Shown here: positions 20,011-30,146 of the stretch, one piece after another
Layout of the letters: each line of letters starts with the position of its first letter
How positions within the stretch are numbered: position 1 is the stretch's first letter
Source of the DNA: Welwitschia mirabilis
Lineage: Eukaryota; Gnetophyta; Gnetopsida; Welwitschiales
NCBI GenBank assembly: GCA_051453625.1
Contig: JBOZIK010000001.1
Span: forward strand, 266,280,365 to 266,313,663
Reading direction: 5' to 3'
Length of the DNA stretch: 33,299 nt
The notes under the pieces: generated by a model
What the model was told of the DNA's origin: nothing
Databases searched by the model: none
The model's input: only the letters and a program-made list of their open reading frames with translations
Translations under genes and position numbers: made by a program

Positions 20011-21200
20011 TATTTTAATGCTATTATGAGGGATAATAACATGATATATTCTTATGAGGAGCATAATTTTACTTTCTTAAAAAAATTAGTTTAGTTTTAT
20101 TTTAAGTTTTTCCAGTGATTGGTATTAGTACTCTCCAATAAAACCCAAAATATTCCTTTTTTCCTTTCTTTTGTGTGTTTAGCTCCTGTTCTTTTCTTTT
20201 CAGTTGTGGGTACTAGTCGACTTCCAATGATATATAAACTAGTTCATCTTGTTATTTAGTTTTTCTACTCTAATTTGAATAATATCATATTATCAAATAT
20301 TATGTATTATAGGTTTAATAGAGCTTCCATAGGTCACGATCAAAATAAGGTAAAAATTAATACATAAGTCATTTATTTTTATGCTCTCTTTTTATTTCTT
20401 AAATTTCTATTTTAGTACTTAAATTTTTGTTTTAATGAATTCTATAATTTTTCTATTAAAACTTGCTAAAAGGGAAAAAAGATTAGGGTTTATTTTTCTT
20501 TAGGACTTATTTCGAGTGTGCTATCATTTTGATTTTGTTATGTTTTTCTGTGACCCTATTACTCTAAATGTTTTACATGACTGTTACAAATATTTATCTA
20601 TTTATTCACACCATAATTAGTAACTAAACCAAAGTGATAACTTCCTTAACTAGCACAACTATTTCTTCTATGCAAGACCTTCTTAGATGTTTTCTAAAAC
20701 CTCTGTTAACCATCAAAAATGCTTTTGTTATTTGGACCTTGTATGAGATTTTTTTGAAACTTGAATGCATTAGATCCCAAATGAATTAAGATGCTTAATT
20801 AGAATATCTTTCAATGAAGATGCAAAGGCTGGCACTAAAATTAATGAAGAGAAGATAATTCGATATGAAAACTAACCCCATTACAATGCCCAAATAAAAT
20901 AAGCTTTCACCTCCTAACGAGATCAAAATGCATCTTTAGTGCCTTTTTAATAATAATATATCTTGGTTAAACTAAGAATTATTAAATAACTAACTACCTA
21001 CTACCTTAATCAGTGAGTAGTCCAAAATATTGGTCAAAATACATTATAGAATTAAAACAACAATTCCATTAAATAAACCCTTCGTGATTACTTACAACCT
21101 CAATGCTCAGGAATCCTTTCATACATAATCTAATCACTAATAACATAAATATTAGAATTTAAGCCATTTATCATCTAGTTACTAAACCATTTTTATGACT
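20011..21200 (+). other. Leader and unreadable N-terminal gag region of copy B
   Basis: Non-coding-looking AT-rich sequence with some GC-richer pieces after 20600. No gag block could be read with confidence before 21200, though position implies the gag N-terminus. Confidence 0.4.
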
Positions 21201-22440
21201 TAAAATTATAAAATTCCTATTTTCATCTCAAGGAATTTGAGTGTGTGCTACATATTGTACCTCAAAGTAATACAACACCTATAACATCCTTATAGTCACC
21301 CTTTTCTTTTCATTTCTGAAAGAAAAGGATAAATCTTGATTATACATTCTTAAACCCTCATCCATTATAACTTAGTTTGATTTAAATAAATTATTCATTT
21401 AAAAATTATTTCCAAATCATAAAACAAATTATTTAAGGTGAGAGATAATAAATTATCAACAAAAGAATCATGAAAATTTCTTGTAAGCATTAGAAAGATC
21501 ATGAAAATTTCTTGCAAGCCTTAGAAAGGTTTAAGGACTTCCTTCAAAAGTTTTCATAGCATGGATTTAAGCTAGGAGGAGAAGTTATATTCCTTTATTT
21601 TAGGTATTCTATAAATAATCAACATTTAGTTGAGATGATGGTAGGAGTAGTTTCCTTAGTCTTCCATCAGATGAAGTTTGGAATTACCTCCAAACTATAG
21701 CATAAATCTCTAGAAATTGATAAAATTCAAGTGAACCATCTAAATATCATCATCTTATTAGATTCATGAGTATGTTAAAAGAGTTTAATAATTTTTGTGT
21801 AAAAAATGGAATAGATGAATTAATGAGAAGAGGATAATTCCTATCCATCTCACCTATACATCTAAATAATAAACCTGAATGCCTAATTTGTCATATAGAC
21901 TTCCATGAAAAAGCTAAGTTTCCTTGCATTTACTTTATTCAAAACATAGTAAATGAATAAGTTAAGATAGTAGGGCACTAGGGGCAAAATAGGAAAAAAT
22001 GACACCTATTCAAACACCTATAACCTTAGGTGGAGAAATCACCCTAATTTTTCATAGAAATAAGATAACTTATAGAGTTAAAATCACAACACTCAACTAA
22101 GAAATTCTTTTTCTTTATTATCCTTTCATCCCCTTCAATTAAATCATCAAAAACCTTCATCAGCTATCCAATTGGAGGAATTGTTATAGAAAATAATGGA
22201 AATCGAAATACAAATTATCTAAAATCATGAGAAAACTCTTAAGTAACATTCCTTCTATAGAAACCTTGAAAAAATCACCCAACTTCACATATAAGTTCTT
22301 CAGCAAATTCTCTATTTTCTAAGTTAAAGAGAGTGTAGAATACCTTCCATGAGTTTACAACCAAACCAAAAGGAGTTAGATTCACAAAAAGAAAGTTAAG
22401 CCAAATTGATTAAACTAAATCCATTCAACTCTAAAAATAT
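21200..22440 (+). pseudogene. Athila-like gag, copy B, broken
   Basis: From 21500 the frame reads HENFLQALERFKDFLQKFSQHGFKL, followed by VEMMVGVVSL, FHQMKFGITSKL, matching the Retrotrans_gag core (Y.ALERFKDLL.KCP.HGF....L...F). At 22001-22054 it reads DTYSNTYNLRWRNHPNFS, a hallmark of Athila gag (YNPGWRNHPNFSW). LICHIDFHEKAKFPC (about 21879-21923) sits where the zinc-binding motif is expected. A 31-bp tandem duplication (21467-21528) lies inside. Stops and frame changes exclude function. Gag would form the particle shell. Confidence 0.8.
21467..21528 (+). repeat. 31-bp tandem duplication inside gag
   Basis: ATCATGAAAATTTCTTG starts at 21467 and again at 21498; the two 31-bp units differ at two positions. 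As 31 is not a multiple of three it shifts the reading frame. The second unit carries the gag reading. Confidence 0.85.
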
Positions 22441-22930
22441 AAATAGATAAACCAAGGAATAGAACTAAGTCAATCAAAGAATGAATAATCACTTATTACA
22501 ATGAATGAGGAAAATAAAAAAGTAAAGAATAGAAAGACACCATAATTTTTATAGAAAACCTTTATTGTTCCCCTAATAATTGAATAAAAAAATAGTAAAG
22601 GAGTTAAAAAATCTTTTCCTATATACCAAGAGCCTTTACCATTTTCATAACAAATTAGAAAGGAGAACATATAAAAACAATAGCTAGAGGCCTTAGATAG
22701 TTTTAAGAAAGTCAAAATTAACATGCATGTTTTAGTAATAATTAAATAGATTCCCTTATCTATGAAATTTCTTAAGGGTAGATGCATAGTAAAGAGACAC
22801 ATGCATGTCAAGAAGAGGGTCTTCTTATCCTAATAGACTAGCATGGTTATACAAATTAAATTTTTTCCTAATTATAAAGATTCTAGTTGCTTGATGATAG
22901 CTATTACAATTGGAGATAAAAACATTAAAT
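22441..22930 (+). other. gag-protease junction region of copy B
   Basis: AT-rich and stop-dense. It should correspond to the block that reads LGIFKEIKINIPIL in copy A, but I could not read it here. The 113-codon minus-strand frame at 22470-22811 is hydrophobic with no recognised similarity and is treated as a shadow. Confidence 0.4.
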
Positions 22931-23325
22931 AAGCCTTATTGAACCTTAGAGTAAATGTTAATATTCCACCCCATTATGTATTCAAGAAAAATGGCTTAAA
23001 TGACCTTAAAAATACTAAAGTCCAATTGCAATTGGCTGATAACTCTTTGATGTCAAAATTATAAATAGTTATAGATGTGATAATTTTAGTAGATAATTGT
23101 TATTTCCTAATATATTTTATTGTTTTAAAAATAAAAAAAATGAAATACACTTTAGTTATAATCATTTTAGAAAGACCTTTCCTTGCAACATTAGATGATC
23201 TTATTAATTGTGGGAATGTTCAAGTAAAAATATTATTTGGCAACAAGACTATAAACTTCAATATTTTTAACACAATGAAATTACTAGAATATCTTACCGA
23301 AGTTAATTTTGTTAATGAAATTTGA
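22931..23325 (+). pseudogene. Athila-like aspartic protease, copy B, broken
   Basis: In one frame ALLNLRVNVNIPPHYVFKK (from 22933) then VQLQLADNSL, and an open stretch 23077-23325 with FIVLKIKK, IIILERPFLATLDDLINCG and FGNKTINFNIFNTMK. These are the protease blocks ALLDLGASVN.LP...KK, V.LQLADRS, VDFIVLD and PIILGRPFLATA. The catalytic Asp is Asn (AAC 22942-22944) and Gly-Ala-Ser is replaced, so the enzyme is dead. Confidence 0.82.
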
Positions 23326-23777
23326 AACTCTAAATATTCTCCTGAAGTGCTAAATGTTTTTCCTTCTTTTTCATTGTTTGAGTTTGAATCAAATATTAAT
23401 ATGATAATAACTATTTTGATTCTTTAGATTTACATCATAAAATTATATACAATATTTATTTTGATTCTATTAAATTTCCTTTTAATAAAGATGTTTTACA
23501 TAATCTTTTAGAAAAGCATAAAAATGCCATATGTTGGACCACATCTAATTTTTAATGTTTAGATTATATTATTTGCCCTTCTCATGTTTTATATATATTA
23601 TTAAACTTGTATTTAGAGTCTTTTCATAAAAAATTTTTTCATGGTATGCCATCAATTGACTTTCATTTTTTTCACTATGAACCAAATAGTGACAATTCTT
23701 TAAAGTCTTATTTCTAGCATACCATTGAAGAAACTTCTCATAGTGGAAACATAAATTAGTTTAGTCATTCTATAATA
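23326..23777 (+). pseudogene. Protease-RT linker of Athila copy B
   Basis: At 23508-23585 the frame reads LEKHKNAICWTTSNF, stop, CLDYIICPSH, matching the L..HK.AIGWTI.D.KGLSPS.C.H linker before Gypsy RT. Around it KFPFNKDVLHNLL and FHKKFFHGMPSIDF are readable but unplaced. RT proper does not follow. Confidence 0.6.
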
Positions 23778-23877
23778 NNNNNNNNNNNNNNNNNNNNNNN
23801 NNNNNNNNNNNNNNNNNNNNNNNNNNNNNNNNNNNNNNNNNNNNNNNNNNNNNNNNNNNNNNNNNNNNNNNNNNNNN
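23778..23877. other. Assembly gap, exactly 100 N
   Basis: A round 100-N run is commonly used for gaps of unknown size, so sequence of any length may be missing here. It lies at the same relative place as the 22-N gap of copy A. Confidence 0.99.
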
Positions 23878-24239
23878 AATAAGTATTTTCTAAGGATGTT
23901 TTTCTCATAATTATCTTCTTAAGCCTCTCCATTCATCCATTCCATTTTCTAACAATTCCATGAAGTTGAGAAATCATCCTTCCTGATTGTTCACTTATGA
24001 ATGAGATTTATAGACTCAGGTTAATGGAATTTAATAAAAGTCAAGAATAAATTATCTCATTGTCATTTCAAGTAATAATTATGATTAATTACACTTATGT
24101 ATTTTTAAGAAAAAGTTATGCTTATTTTGAGTATGATTGTGAAAGTCATATTTACTTAAGGTCTTCGATTTTGGAAAATATGTATGAAAAATGTGGATTC
24201 TACATTCATACTATGTTTATTATGTTCAATGAATTTTCA

Positions 24240-24640
24240 TGAGAATACGACATTTCTTAATTAGGCTAATAAGCCAATGACCCCTTTTATGTGCATAAAA
24301 AATGATTCTGAGAAGACAACTAAAAAGGAAAAAAAATAATATCCGTTGTCCAAAAGAGCATATTATTAATCACTTAAGTGGGTTTAGTTAACTACATTAG
24401 GCTATTAATACTCACTGGTAATGTAGCTCTAATGATTTACTTATGACATAATCAACTACATCAAGGATATAGATGCTTGCTACAAATGCATCACTGATTT
24501 CTTCACAGAACAACATGTTTACTTTTGTTAAAAGAAAATATCATAACATTGGATGCTTAATGTGATAATTCTTGAAATAAAGGACATATAATCTATTAAA
24601 AAAGGGAAATCATGAGAATAAAAAGTGGGAATTGAAGGCC
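24240..24640 (+). repeat. 3' non-coding block of Athila copy B, shared with copy A
   Basis: It aligns by eye with 1770-2210 (anchor CTAATAAGCCAATGACCCCT at 24266). It contains the same doubled motif, at 24387-24430 and 24452-24494. The upstream 60-codon open frame at 24060-24242 has no recognised similarity. Confidence 0.75.
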
Positions 24641-25239
24641 TGTTGAGTTCTATTTTCTTTAACTTTTATACTTAAAAGTTACCACTGATTATTAAGTTCT
24701 TACCAGTTATTTGGTTAATATTATACTTGTTTAATATGAAGATCCATTACAAATTAAAAAAATATAATGGTACTAACTTAGGTAGGTTATCTCTTTTATT
24801 TGTAGGCTAGGTGGTTTTCATGTTACCATCCTTTCCATTTCATTCCCATTTCATAAGAAATGAACATCATAAGGAATAAGTATTTTTATGAATTAACATT
24901 TCACTTAGCATTTTTAGAAAGAATTCAAAGATGATGATCTTTCATTACATAGTTTTATTTTTATAGTTTTATTTTTATATATCATAGTTTAGCTACATTA
25001 CTTTGCATATTTTGAATTATAATAAAAGGCCATGTTGAGAAAAGTTTTTAAGGATATGTTCTCAAAATGCTATTAACATTTTTTATCTTAAAAATTTAAG
25101 AATAAATTTCAATTTTGATTAGGTGTAAGGACATGCATTTTTTACAATTTTTTTAATCCCTTAATTTTAGAAATTGGTCATAAATTTTTTAAAAATATGT
25201 ATAATTTTTCACTTAAATAGTTTTCTTTAGACAATTTTT
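24641..25239. other. Unassigned stretch between shared 3' block and 3' LTR of copy B
   Basis: AT-rich and non-coding. ATAATAAAAGGCC near 25019 resembles the TATAAAAGGGCC at 19273, hinting that the LTR pair may extend further left than aligned. No clear polypurine tract was seen. Confidence 0.4.
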
Positions 25240-25822
25240 GTGATGTAATATGCTTTTCTGGTTTAATAACAAAGTAGTTTTTTACCTTTGATTTCAAGAT
25301 GCAAATATCTTTACACTTGTAATACTTAAATGAAAACTATGTTATTAACTTATATTGTTAATTGAATAAGTTGCTTAAGTTAATTGATCATAATCTTGTT
25401 TGATGGATTTGAAATACTCTAAGTCCTTTCTTTCCATACTTATTGAAGGGCTATGAAGGACAAAGTGACTACTATATTCACAAATCCTTATATAGTAAAT
25501 GAGACTATATCATCATGACCTAAGCCATCACTACTTGATAGTTTAAGTTATGTTTTAGAATATTATAAAATATCATTAAAGGGAAGGATTTCTAGTGGCT
25601 AACTTGAGCTAAACCTTGGAGATTGTTCATTTTCTTACCTTTCTGATCAAAGTTTTATCATAAATCTAAACTCTCAATTTTTTTCTTTTTTTTAAGATCA
25701 TAAATACAAGTTAGAAAAATCTAGATAATTTTTGTTAAGTCACCATAGTTATCCCTCTGGAAGAGAGATATTACATATTTACCTTTTTTATATTTTGACT
25801 TAACTATACTACATAAAGAATA
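25240..25822 (+). repeat. 3' LTR of Athila copy B
   Basis: Direct repeat of 19440-20010; see that entry for anchors. Its end is immediately followed by the Copia gag start at 25833, with no recognisable Copia LTR or primer-binding site between. Confidence 0.85.
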
Positions 25823-25832
25823 AATTGTTAAG

Positions 25833-26475
25833 ATGACAAATGAAAAGTTAGAGATGAAGAGGTTTTCTAATAAATATAACTTTAGATTATGGAATATCAA
25901 GTTTAAGGATCTACTTATTTAGTAAGAATCACAAAAGTTACTATAAGAAAATGTTAAAAAGACCTTTAATATTATTTTAATGAAGAATCAAAGGATTTCT
26001 ATTTAAGGGACAACAACACCACCTAGCTAATGTAATAAAGGATAATTTTGTTGTTGAACTAATAATAAATTTAGAAGTCTCACACATGATTAAGTGTCTA
26101 ACAATAAGTTTTAATTAAAGTTAGATCATAGAAACATCTATTCTTTTAATGGATCAATCTATCATTTATCTAATGTTAAGATGAAAATTGAGAAGAATAA
26201 TTAATCCTCAATCCTTTCTAAATCCATCCTATTTTTCTAGGAGCCTTACTCCATGACATTCCTTTATGAAATAGATATCATAGGGTTTGAAATAGTGACT
26301 ACAATCATTGTAATAGAGTCACTTAAAGAAAACATGATAGACAAAGTAAATTTAATAGAAAAAGGATTTAATAACACATCATTTAGATAAAATGCAAGAT
26401 TTAAAAATAATAACAAAAGGAATAAGAAATGCTTCTATTATCATAAGAAGAAATATTTCAAGAAGAAATATTAGA
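25833..26475 (+). pseudogene. Copia-2 gag with degenerate zinc knuckle
   Basis: ATG 25833 opens MTNEKLEMKRFSNKYNFRLW, then NIKFKDLL, matching the Copia gag N-terminus (KF.G.NF.LWK.KM..LL). The first stop follows within about 30 codons. At 26430-26471 the zinc knuckle reads CFYYHKKKYFKKKY: of the C-x2-C-x4-H-x4-C ligands only the first Cys remains; the others are all Tyr, each explained by one transition. The stretch before it is Lys/Asn-rich, as usual. Confidence 0.78.
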
Positions 26476-27000
26476 ACTTAAAGGTGAATAAGAGGAAAAA
26501 ATGGCATAATAACGGTAAAAACTCAAGCTCTCAAAATAATGAGAATGATATCATAAACCTAAATGCTTTTTAAGATGTAATTGCACCTTTGAGATCAATT
26601 AGCAACAAGGATTAAAACATTAATTTAGGAAGTTAATGACATATTATTATTAATAAGTATTAATTTTATACTTATAAAGAAACTAAGAGGATAACTATAT
26701 TAATGAGAATAAATATTAAAGCTAGAATTTTTGGTGTTGGTATTTTTCAAATCAAGATATACTATGGAGTTTAAAAACCTTAATTTGTATGAAGAATGTA
26801 CCTAAAATAAGAAGAAACATAATTTAGCTTAAGAATAGAGAATGTTATTGGCTATGAGATCATAAGATAAAATAATGTATTAAAGGCCATAAAAGGTTTT
26901 TCTTTTGTGATAAATATGGAAAGGAATGAAAATCTCTATAAATTTACTTAAAGAAATAAGTTTTATAAATGTTAGTACTCTAGTTGATAAAGGTGAAGAG
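26476..27000 (+). pseudogene. Copia-2 protease region
   Basis: At about 26613 the frame reads NINLGS, two stops, HIIINKY, stop, FYTYKE, aligning with the Copia protease start W-I-L-D-S-G-C-S-x-H-M and downstream F-x-T-Y. The catalytic Asp is Asn and the flanking residues are stops. GMEISISYLKKTIFI-like repeats follow. An imperfect repetition (GGAATGAAAATCTCTATAAA near 26923, GGTATGGAAATCTCTATAAG near 27000) suggests a local duplication of about 75 bp. Confidence 0.6.
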
Positions 27001-27640
27001 GTATGGAAATCTCTATAAGTTACTTAAAAAAACAATTTTTATAAATGATAGTACATAGTTACAAATGTAGTTTAATTGATGTTAGGGCATAAACATTTTA
27101 GTTACATCAGCAAGCTTAGAATCTAGAATCTATTAAGAATAATTTTCTTCCATATTTACATAGAAAAAATTAAGATTACTATGATAATTATATAAATGAA
27201 AATTAGTGTAGGATGAAGTTTTCTAGTAATAAATCAAGGAGCAGAGTGATCCTAGATTTGATACATACTAATGGTTATGGTCATCCTTGTTAATCATTCT
27301 TTGGGAATATACAATGTTTAATCACCTTCATAATGATAAATCTAAAACATTATTTTTTTCATCAAAAGAAAAGTTTAACACTTTTAAAAAAATTAAAATG
27401 ATTCAAATTATAGGTGGAAAGAAATACTAGAAAGAAAATTAAGTGCCTAGGTTATATTAGAAAGGATAGTGAATATTAAAGGGGTTTGAATCATAACTTA
27501 TGTATGAGGGAATTAAGATGTATTTTATGATTTTAGTAACTTCACAATAAAATGAATCATCGAAAGGATGAATCATACACTTTTACAAAGGAATAGATGT
27601 ATGATGAGATTTACAAAAGTACATAATAAAGTTTGATGAA
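27000..27640 (+). pseudogene. Copia-2 GAG-pre-integrase and integrase core
   Basis: From 27207 the frame reads CRMKFSSNKSRSRVILDLIH, then TNGYGHP, matching C.KFGKQ.R..F......ILD..H.D..GP, with the first catalytic Asp changed to Asn (27270-27272). Later CLGYIRKDSEY fits the L-R-S-D-N-G-x-E-Y block and LHNKMNHRKDES the PQQNGVAER block. Stops and frame changes are common. No activity is possible. Confidence 0.7.
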
Positions 27641-28000
27641 AGCAATCAATATTATGTACTACTTAGTAAGTAGAAAACCTACACCTGTTGGTGATCACAA
27701 GACTTTAAAGAAGGTATGGAGTAGATTACCAATAACATATGAATATCTTAGGAATTTTCTTATAAAAGTGGAGACTGGGAAAATAAGATAACAAGAAGAA
27801 GAGAGAAGAAGCTCAAGAAAAAGCACCTATTAATACCTACATAGGTGAAGAGTACAAAAATTTAGATATAGCTAAGGAAATTTTGTAAATAAAAAAAGAA
27901 TATTGCAATAATAAGATATAGTGATGAATACACATTTATTTAACTAATGACTAAAGTAGATAAGTTAAGGTCTTATGAAAAGGTATCATAAAGTGATTAA
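27641..28000 (+). pseudogene. Copia-2 integrase C-terminal block
   Basis: A readable run from 27672 gives RKPTPVGDHKTLKKVWSRLP then ITYEYLRNF, matching the conserved post-integrase phrase of Tork-type Copia elements (S....K.PEEVWSG.P..YS.LR.FGC.AY). It is a clear family marker. Confidence 0.78.
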
Positions 28001-28870
28001 AAGAAAAATATAATGTGTATCTATGGCTAAAGAGATGTGAATTCTCTTAAATAATTAGACTTATAATCTTGTGAAGCTTTTACAGGATAGAAAAGGTGAT
28101 TGATTTTAGATGGCTATATAAGGTAAAATTCATTACAATAAGAAAATAAAGAAATTTTGTGATATGATTTATGAAAGGGGATATCTTTAGAAGATTGAAA
28201 TATATTTCTTTGATGTCTTTATAATAGTGGTTAAATTATATTTAATAAAAGTCATTGTGAATTTAACGTTTTTACAGAATGTAGAGCTAGAATAAATAGA
28301 GATAAGAATAGATTTTATAAATGATGAATTAGAATAAAAGTTCTACATGAAATAGTTAAAGGGGTTTATGGTAAAACAAAAGAAAAAACATATTATCAAA
28401 TTAAATAAAATCTTATACATGTTAATGAAAAGTTCACTAAAATCATATAAAATATCTAATTATTTCATACATAACATTAGTTTCTATGTAATACTTATAA
28501 ATCCTTGAGTATGTAATAAAAAGTATGAATAGGTTTTTAAAGTTAGCCCTTTATCTGAATGATATAATTATTATAAAAAAGAATAAGATGAAAATCAAGG
28601 GAGTGAAGAAACTCTATCATTAAAATTTAACATGAAAGACTAAGTATGGCCTCAAAAATTATTGGAATAGATATTATTTGAGATACAAAGCATGGAAAAT
28701 TAATTCTTTAATAAGAACATTACATCAAAAAGGTGCTTAAGGTGTTTGAATTGCAAGACATAAAATCTATTAGGACTTCCACTATACTATATTTGAATTT
28801 GACTTCTAAGTAATATCTACAAAATGAGAAGAAGGAGGAGCACATGTTTTGAATATCTTACTTTATAGTA
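28000..28870 (+). pseudogene. Copia-2 reverse transcriptase
   Basis: At 28203-28400: FFDVFIIVVKL, VNLTFLQNVELE, stop, IEIRIDFINDELE, then LKGFMVKQKKKHIIKLNK. These parallel FNEIFSPVVK, NLEVEQMDVKTAFLHGDLEEEIYM and PEGF...G.E..VC.L.K. The catalytic Asp of QMDVKTAF is Glu (28299-28301). No YVDD box was readable. From about 28640 MASKIIGIDII, TKHGKLIL, EHYIKKVLKVFELQDIKSI match the thumb block (LGMEI.RDR..GKL.LSQ..YI.KVL.RF.M). Many CAA/CAG codons are stops. Confidence 0.75.
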
Positions 28871-29275
28871 TTGGTAGCTTGATGTGTATAATGGTTAAGC
28901 CTAGACTTAACATTTTGTAGTTGGTTCTTAAGTAATCTTGAGAAGAAGAATCGAAAAGATATTGATTAGGTTCTTAAATATTTAAAGGGTACATTAAGGT
29001 TGTACATATGCTATAGCAAAGGTAAAAAGAATGTTGCAAGCTATTATAATTTTTATTTTGTAATAGATATGAACAAGGAAAAGTCCACATTAGAGCAACT
29101 AGTCATAATGGAATAAGAACATATTTCATGAAAGTTTAAATTGTGATTAATGATGGCCATTTATAACATGAAGTTACAATATGTTACTAATTCGAATGTA
29201 TTAAGGGGAATGATTTAGCAAAGTAACCTTTAAGAAGTGTTTAATAGAAGTTAAAAGAACATTTCAATAATTAAT
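28870..29275 (+). pseudogene. Copia-2 RNase H
   Basis: From 28970 the frame reads VLKYLKGTLRLYICYSKGKK then NVASYYNFYFVIDMNKEKST, aligning with W..RYLKGT...GL.Y..GK..V.GY.DSDYAGD.D.RRSTTGY. The catalytic-type Asp residues of DSDYAGD are partly replaced. Further on only short pieces (ECIKGNDLAK near 29190) can be read. The pol frame ends near 29275. Confidence 0.7.
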
Positions 29276-29940
29276 AATTAGTAAAGTGCCCTATTATTTG
29301 CGTATAACCTTGTATTTTAAGAAGATATTAAATCACATTCAAGTGAAATATCACTTTATGAAATGTACATAGAAGAGGAAATCATACTTTTTAAAAGATA
29401 CATACTTTGATAGATTTATCTAATATGATGAAAAAATTCTCTTCTGTTAGAGAATTTTAGATGATGTTTGAACTTCTTATAACCCTATTAAAGATAGTTA
29501 AACAAATAAGGATTAAGGATTTAATGTAAAAGTGCATAAGTTCATTTTGTATCAAGGAAGATTTGATTTTAATCATAATTTAAAATTGGAACTTTATAAT
29601 TAAGTTAGGGATTATCTTAGTTTGGTTTATGCTCAAATACTTTATTTGCATTTACTAGTTAGAACATGAAACTTATATTTCTTGATAAAATGAAGTAAGG
29701 ACATGTTAAAGGAAAGATAAAAATGATAATGCTTAAGAAAATAATAAGCATGCTCATTTTATGATTTCCTAAATTTATTCCTAAGCCTAGATCTATACAA
29801 TAGGGCATAAGTGCTTGACATGATATCATAAAGAAATATAGCAAGCAAGTGTGAGAGTGAAGTAAAGAGCTTTATGTCTTCTAGTATATTTATTTTTTCT
29901 CTATATTAAAGAGAGATAGAGACTTTTTTACTTATTTGGG
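29276..29940 (+). other. Copia-2 3' non-coding region, start of 3' LTR somewhere inside
   Basis: AT-rich and stop-dense. TGTTAG at 29449 is a possible LTR start but lacks a purine tract before it. The minus-strand 61-codon frame at 29659-29844 has no recognised similarity. Confidence 0.4.
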
Positions 29941-30146
29941 TTACTATTGTTATACTTTTAAAGTGGATCAAACCTTTGTTGATGCAATTTTTCCCCTCTA
30001 GTAAGAAAATGAATTCTGATTTCTTTATGGACGTAGGCATATTATTGAACCACATTAATGTTAGTGCCTTATGGATTTATCTCTTTTATTACTTATTTGA
30101 TTTCTTCCCTTTATATTTTTGGATTTTACATTCTTTTCTCTTCTAC
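29940..30146 (+). repeat. Copia-2 3' LTR, distal (R/U5-like) part
   Basis: The text TTATACTTTTAAAGTGGATC, TTCCCCTCTAGTAAG, then TGGACGTAGGCATATTATTG and GAACCACATTAATG, followed by T-rich sequence ending CTACCAATCA, is the typical end of Tork/Tnt1-type plant LTRs (TGGACGTAGGCA...GCCGAACCACGTAAAT). The 61-codon open frame at 29976-30161 is chance reading of this LTR. The 5' LTR counterpart was not found. Confidence 0.75.

Larger units (their letters stand above)
19440..25822 (+). mobile_element. Athila-like Gypsy LTR retrotransposon, copy B, lacking RT to integrase
   Basis: Two diverged direct repeats (19440-20010 and 25240-25822) flank a gag region with Athila hallmarks, a protease, the protease-RT linker and the 3' block shared with copy A. 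Between linker (23511) and 3' block (24255) there are only about 745 bp including a 100-N gap, too little for RT, RNase H and integrase unless the gap length is arbitrary. In a 117-bp hand alignment about a fifth of LTR positions differ, mainly transitions, so insertion is old. Confidence 0.85.
25833..30146 (+). mobile_element. Tork-like Copia retrotransposon, gag to 3' LTR, 5' LTR missing
   Basis: The Copia order gag, zinc knuckle, protease, integrase, RT, RNase H, 3' LTR is readable on the plus strand. Wording of the blocks (KTLKKVWSRLPITYEYLRNF, KHGKLIL..E.YIKKVL, KYLKGTL) and the LTR-end signature TGGACGTAGGCA...GAACCAC place it with Tork/Tnt1-type elements. The element begins at the gag ATG right after the Athila LTR; its 5' LTR and leader are missing or displaced. 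It is heavily mutated throughout. Confidence 0.82.

Noticed and set aside
22470-22811. 113-codon minus-strand open frame, hydrophobic
   Set aside because: It lies in the gag-protease junction of Athila copy B and has no recognisable domain. Hydrophobic bias follows from A-rich sense sequence read in reverse.
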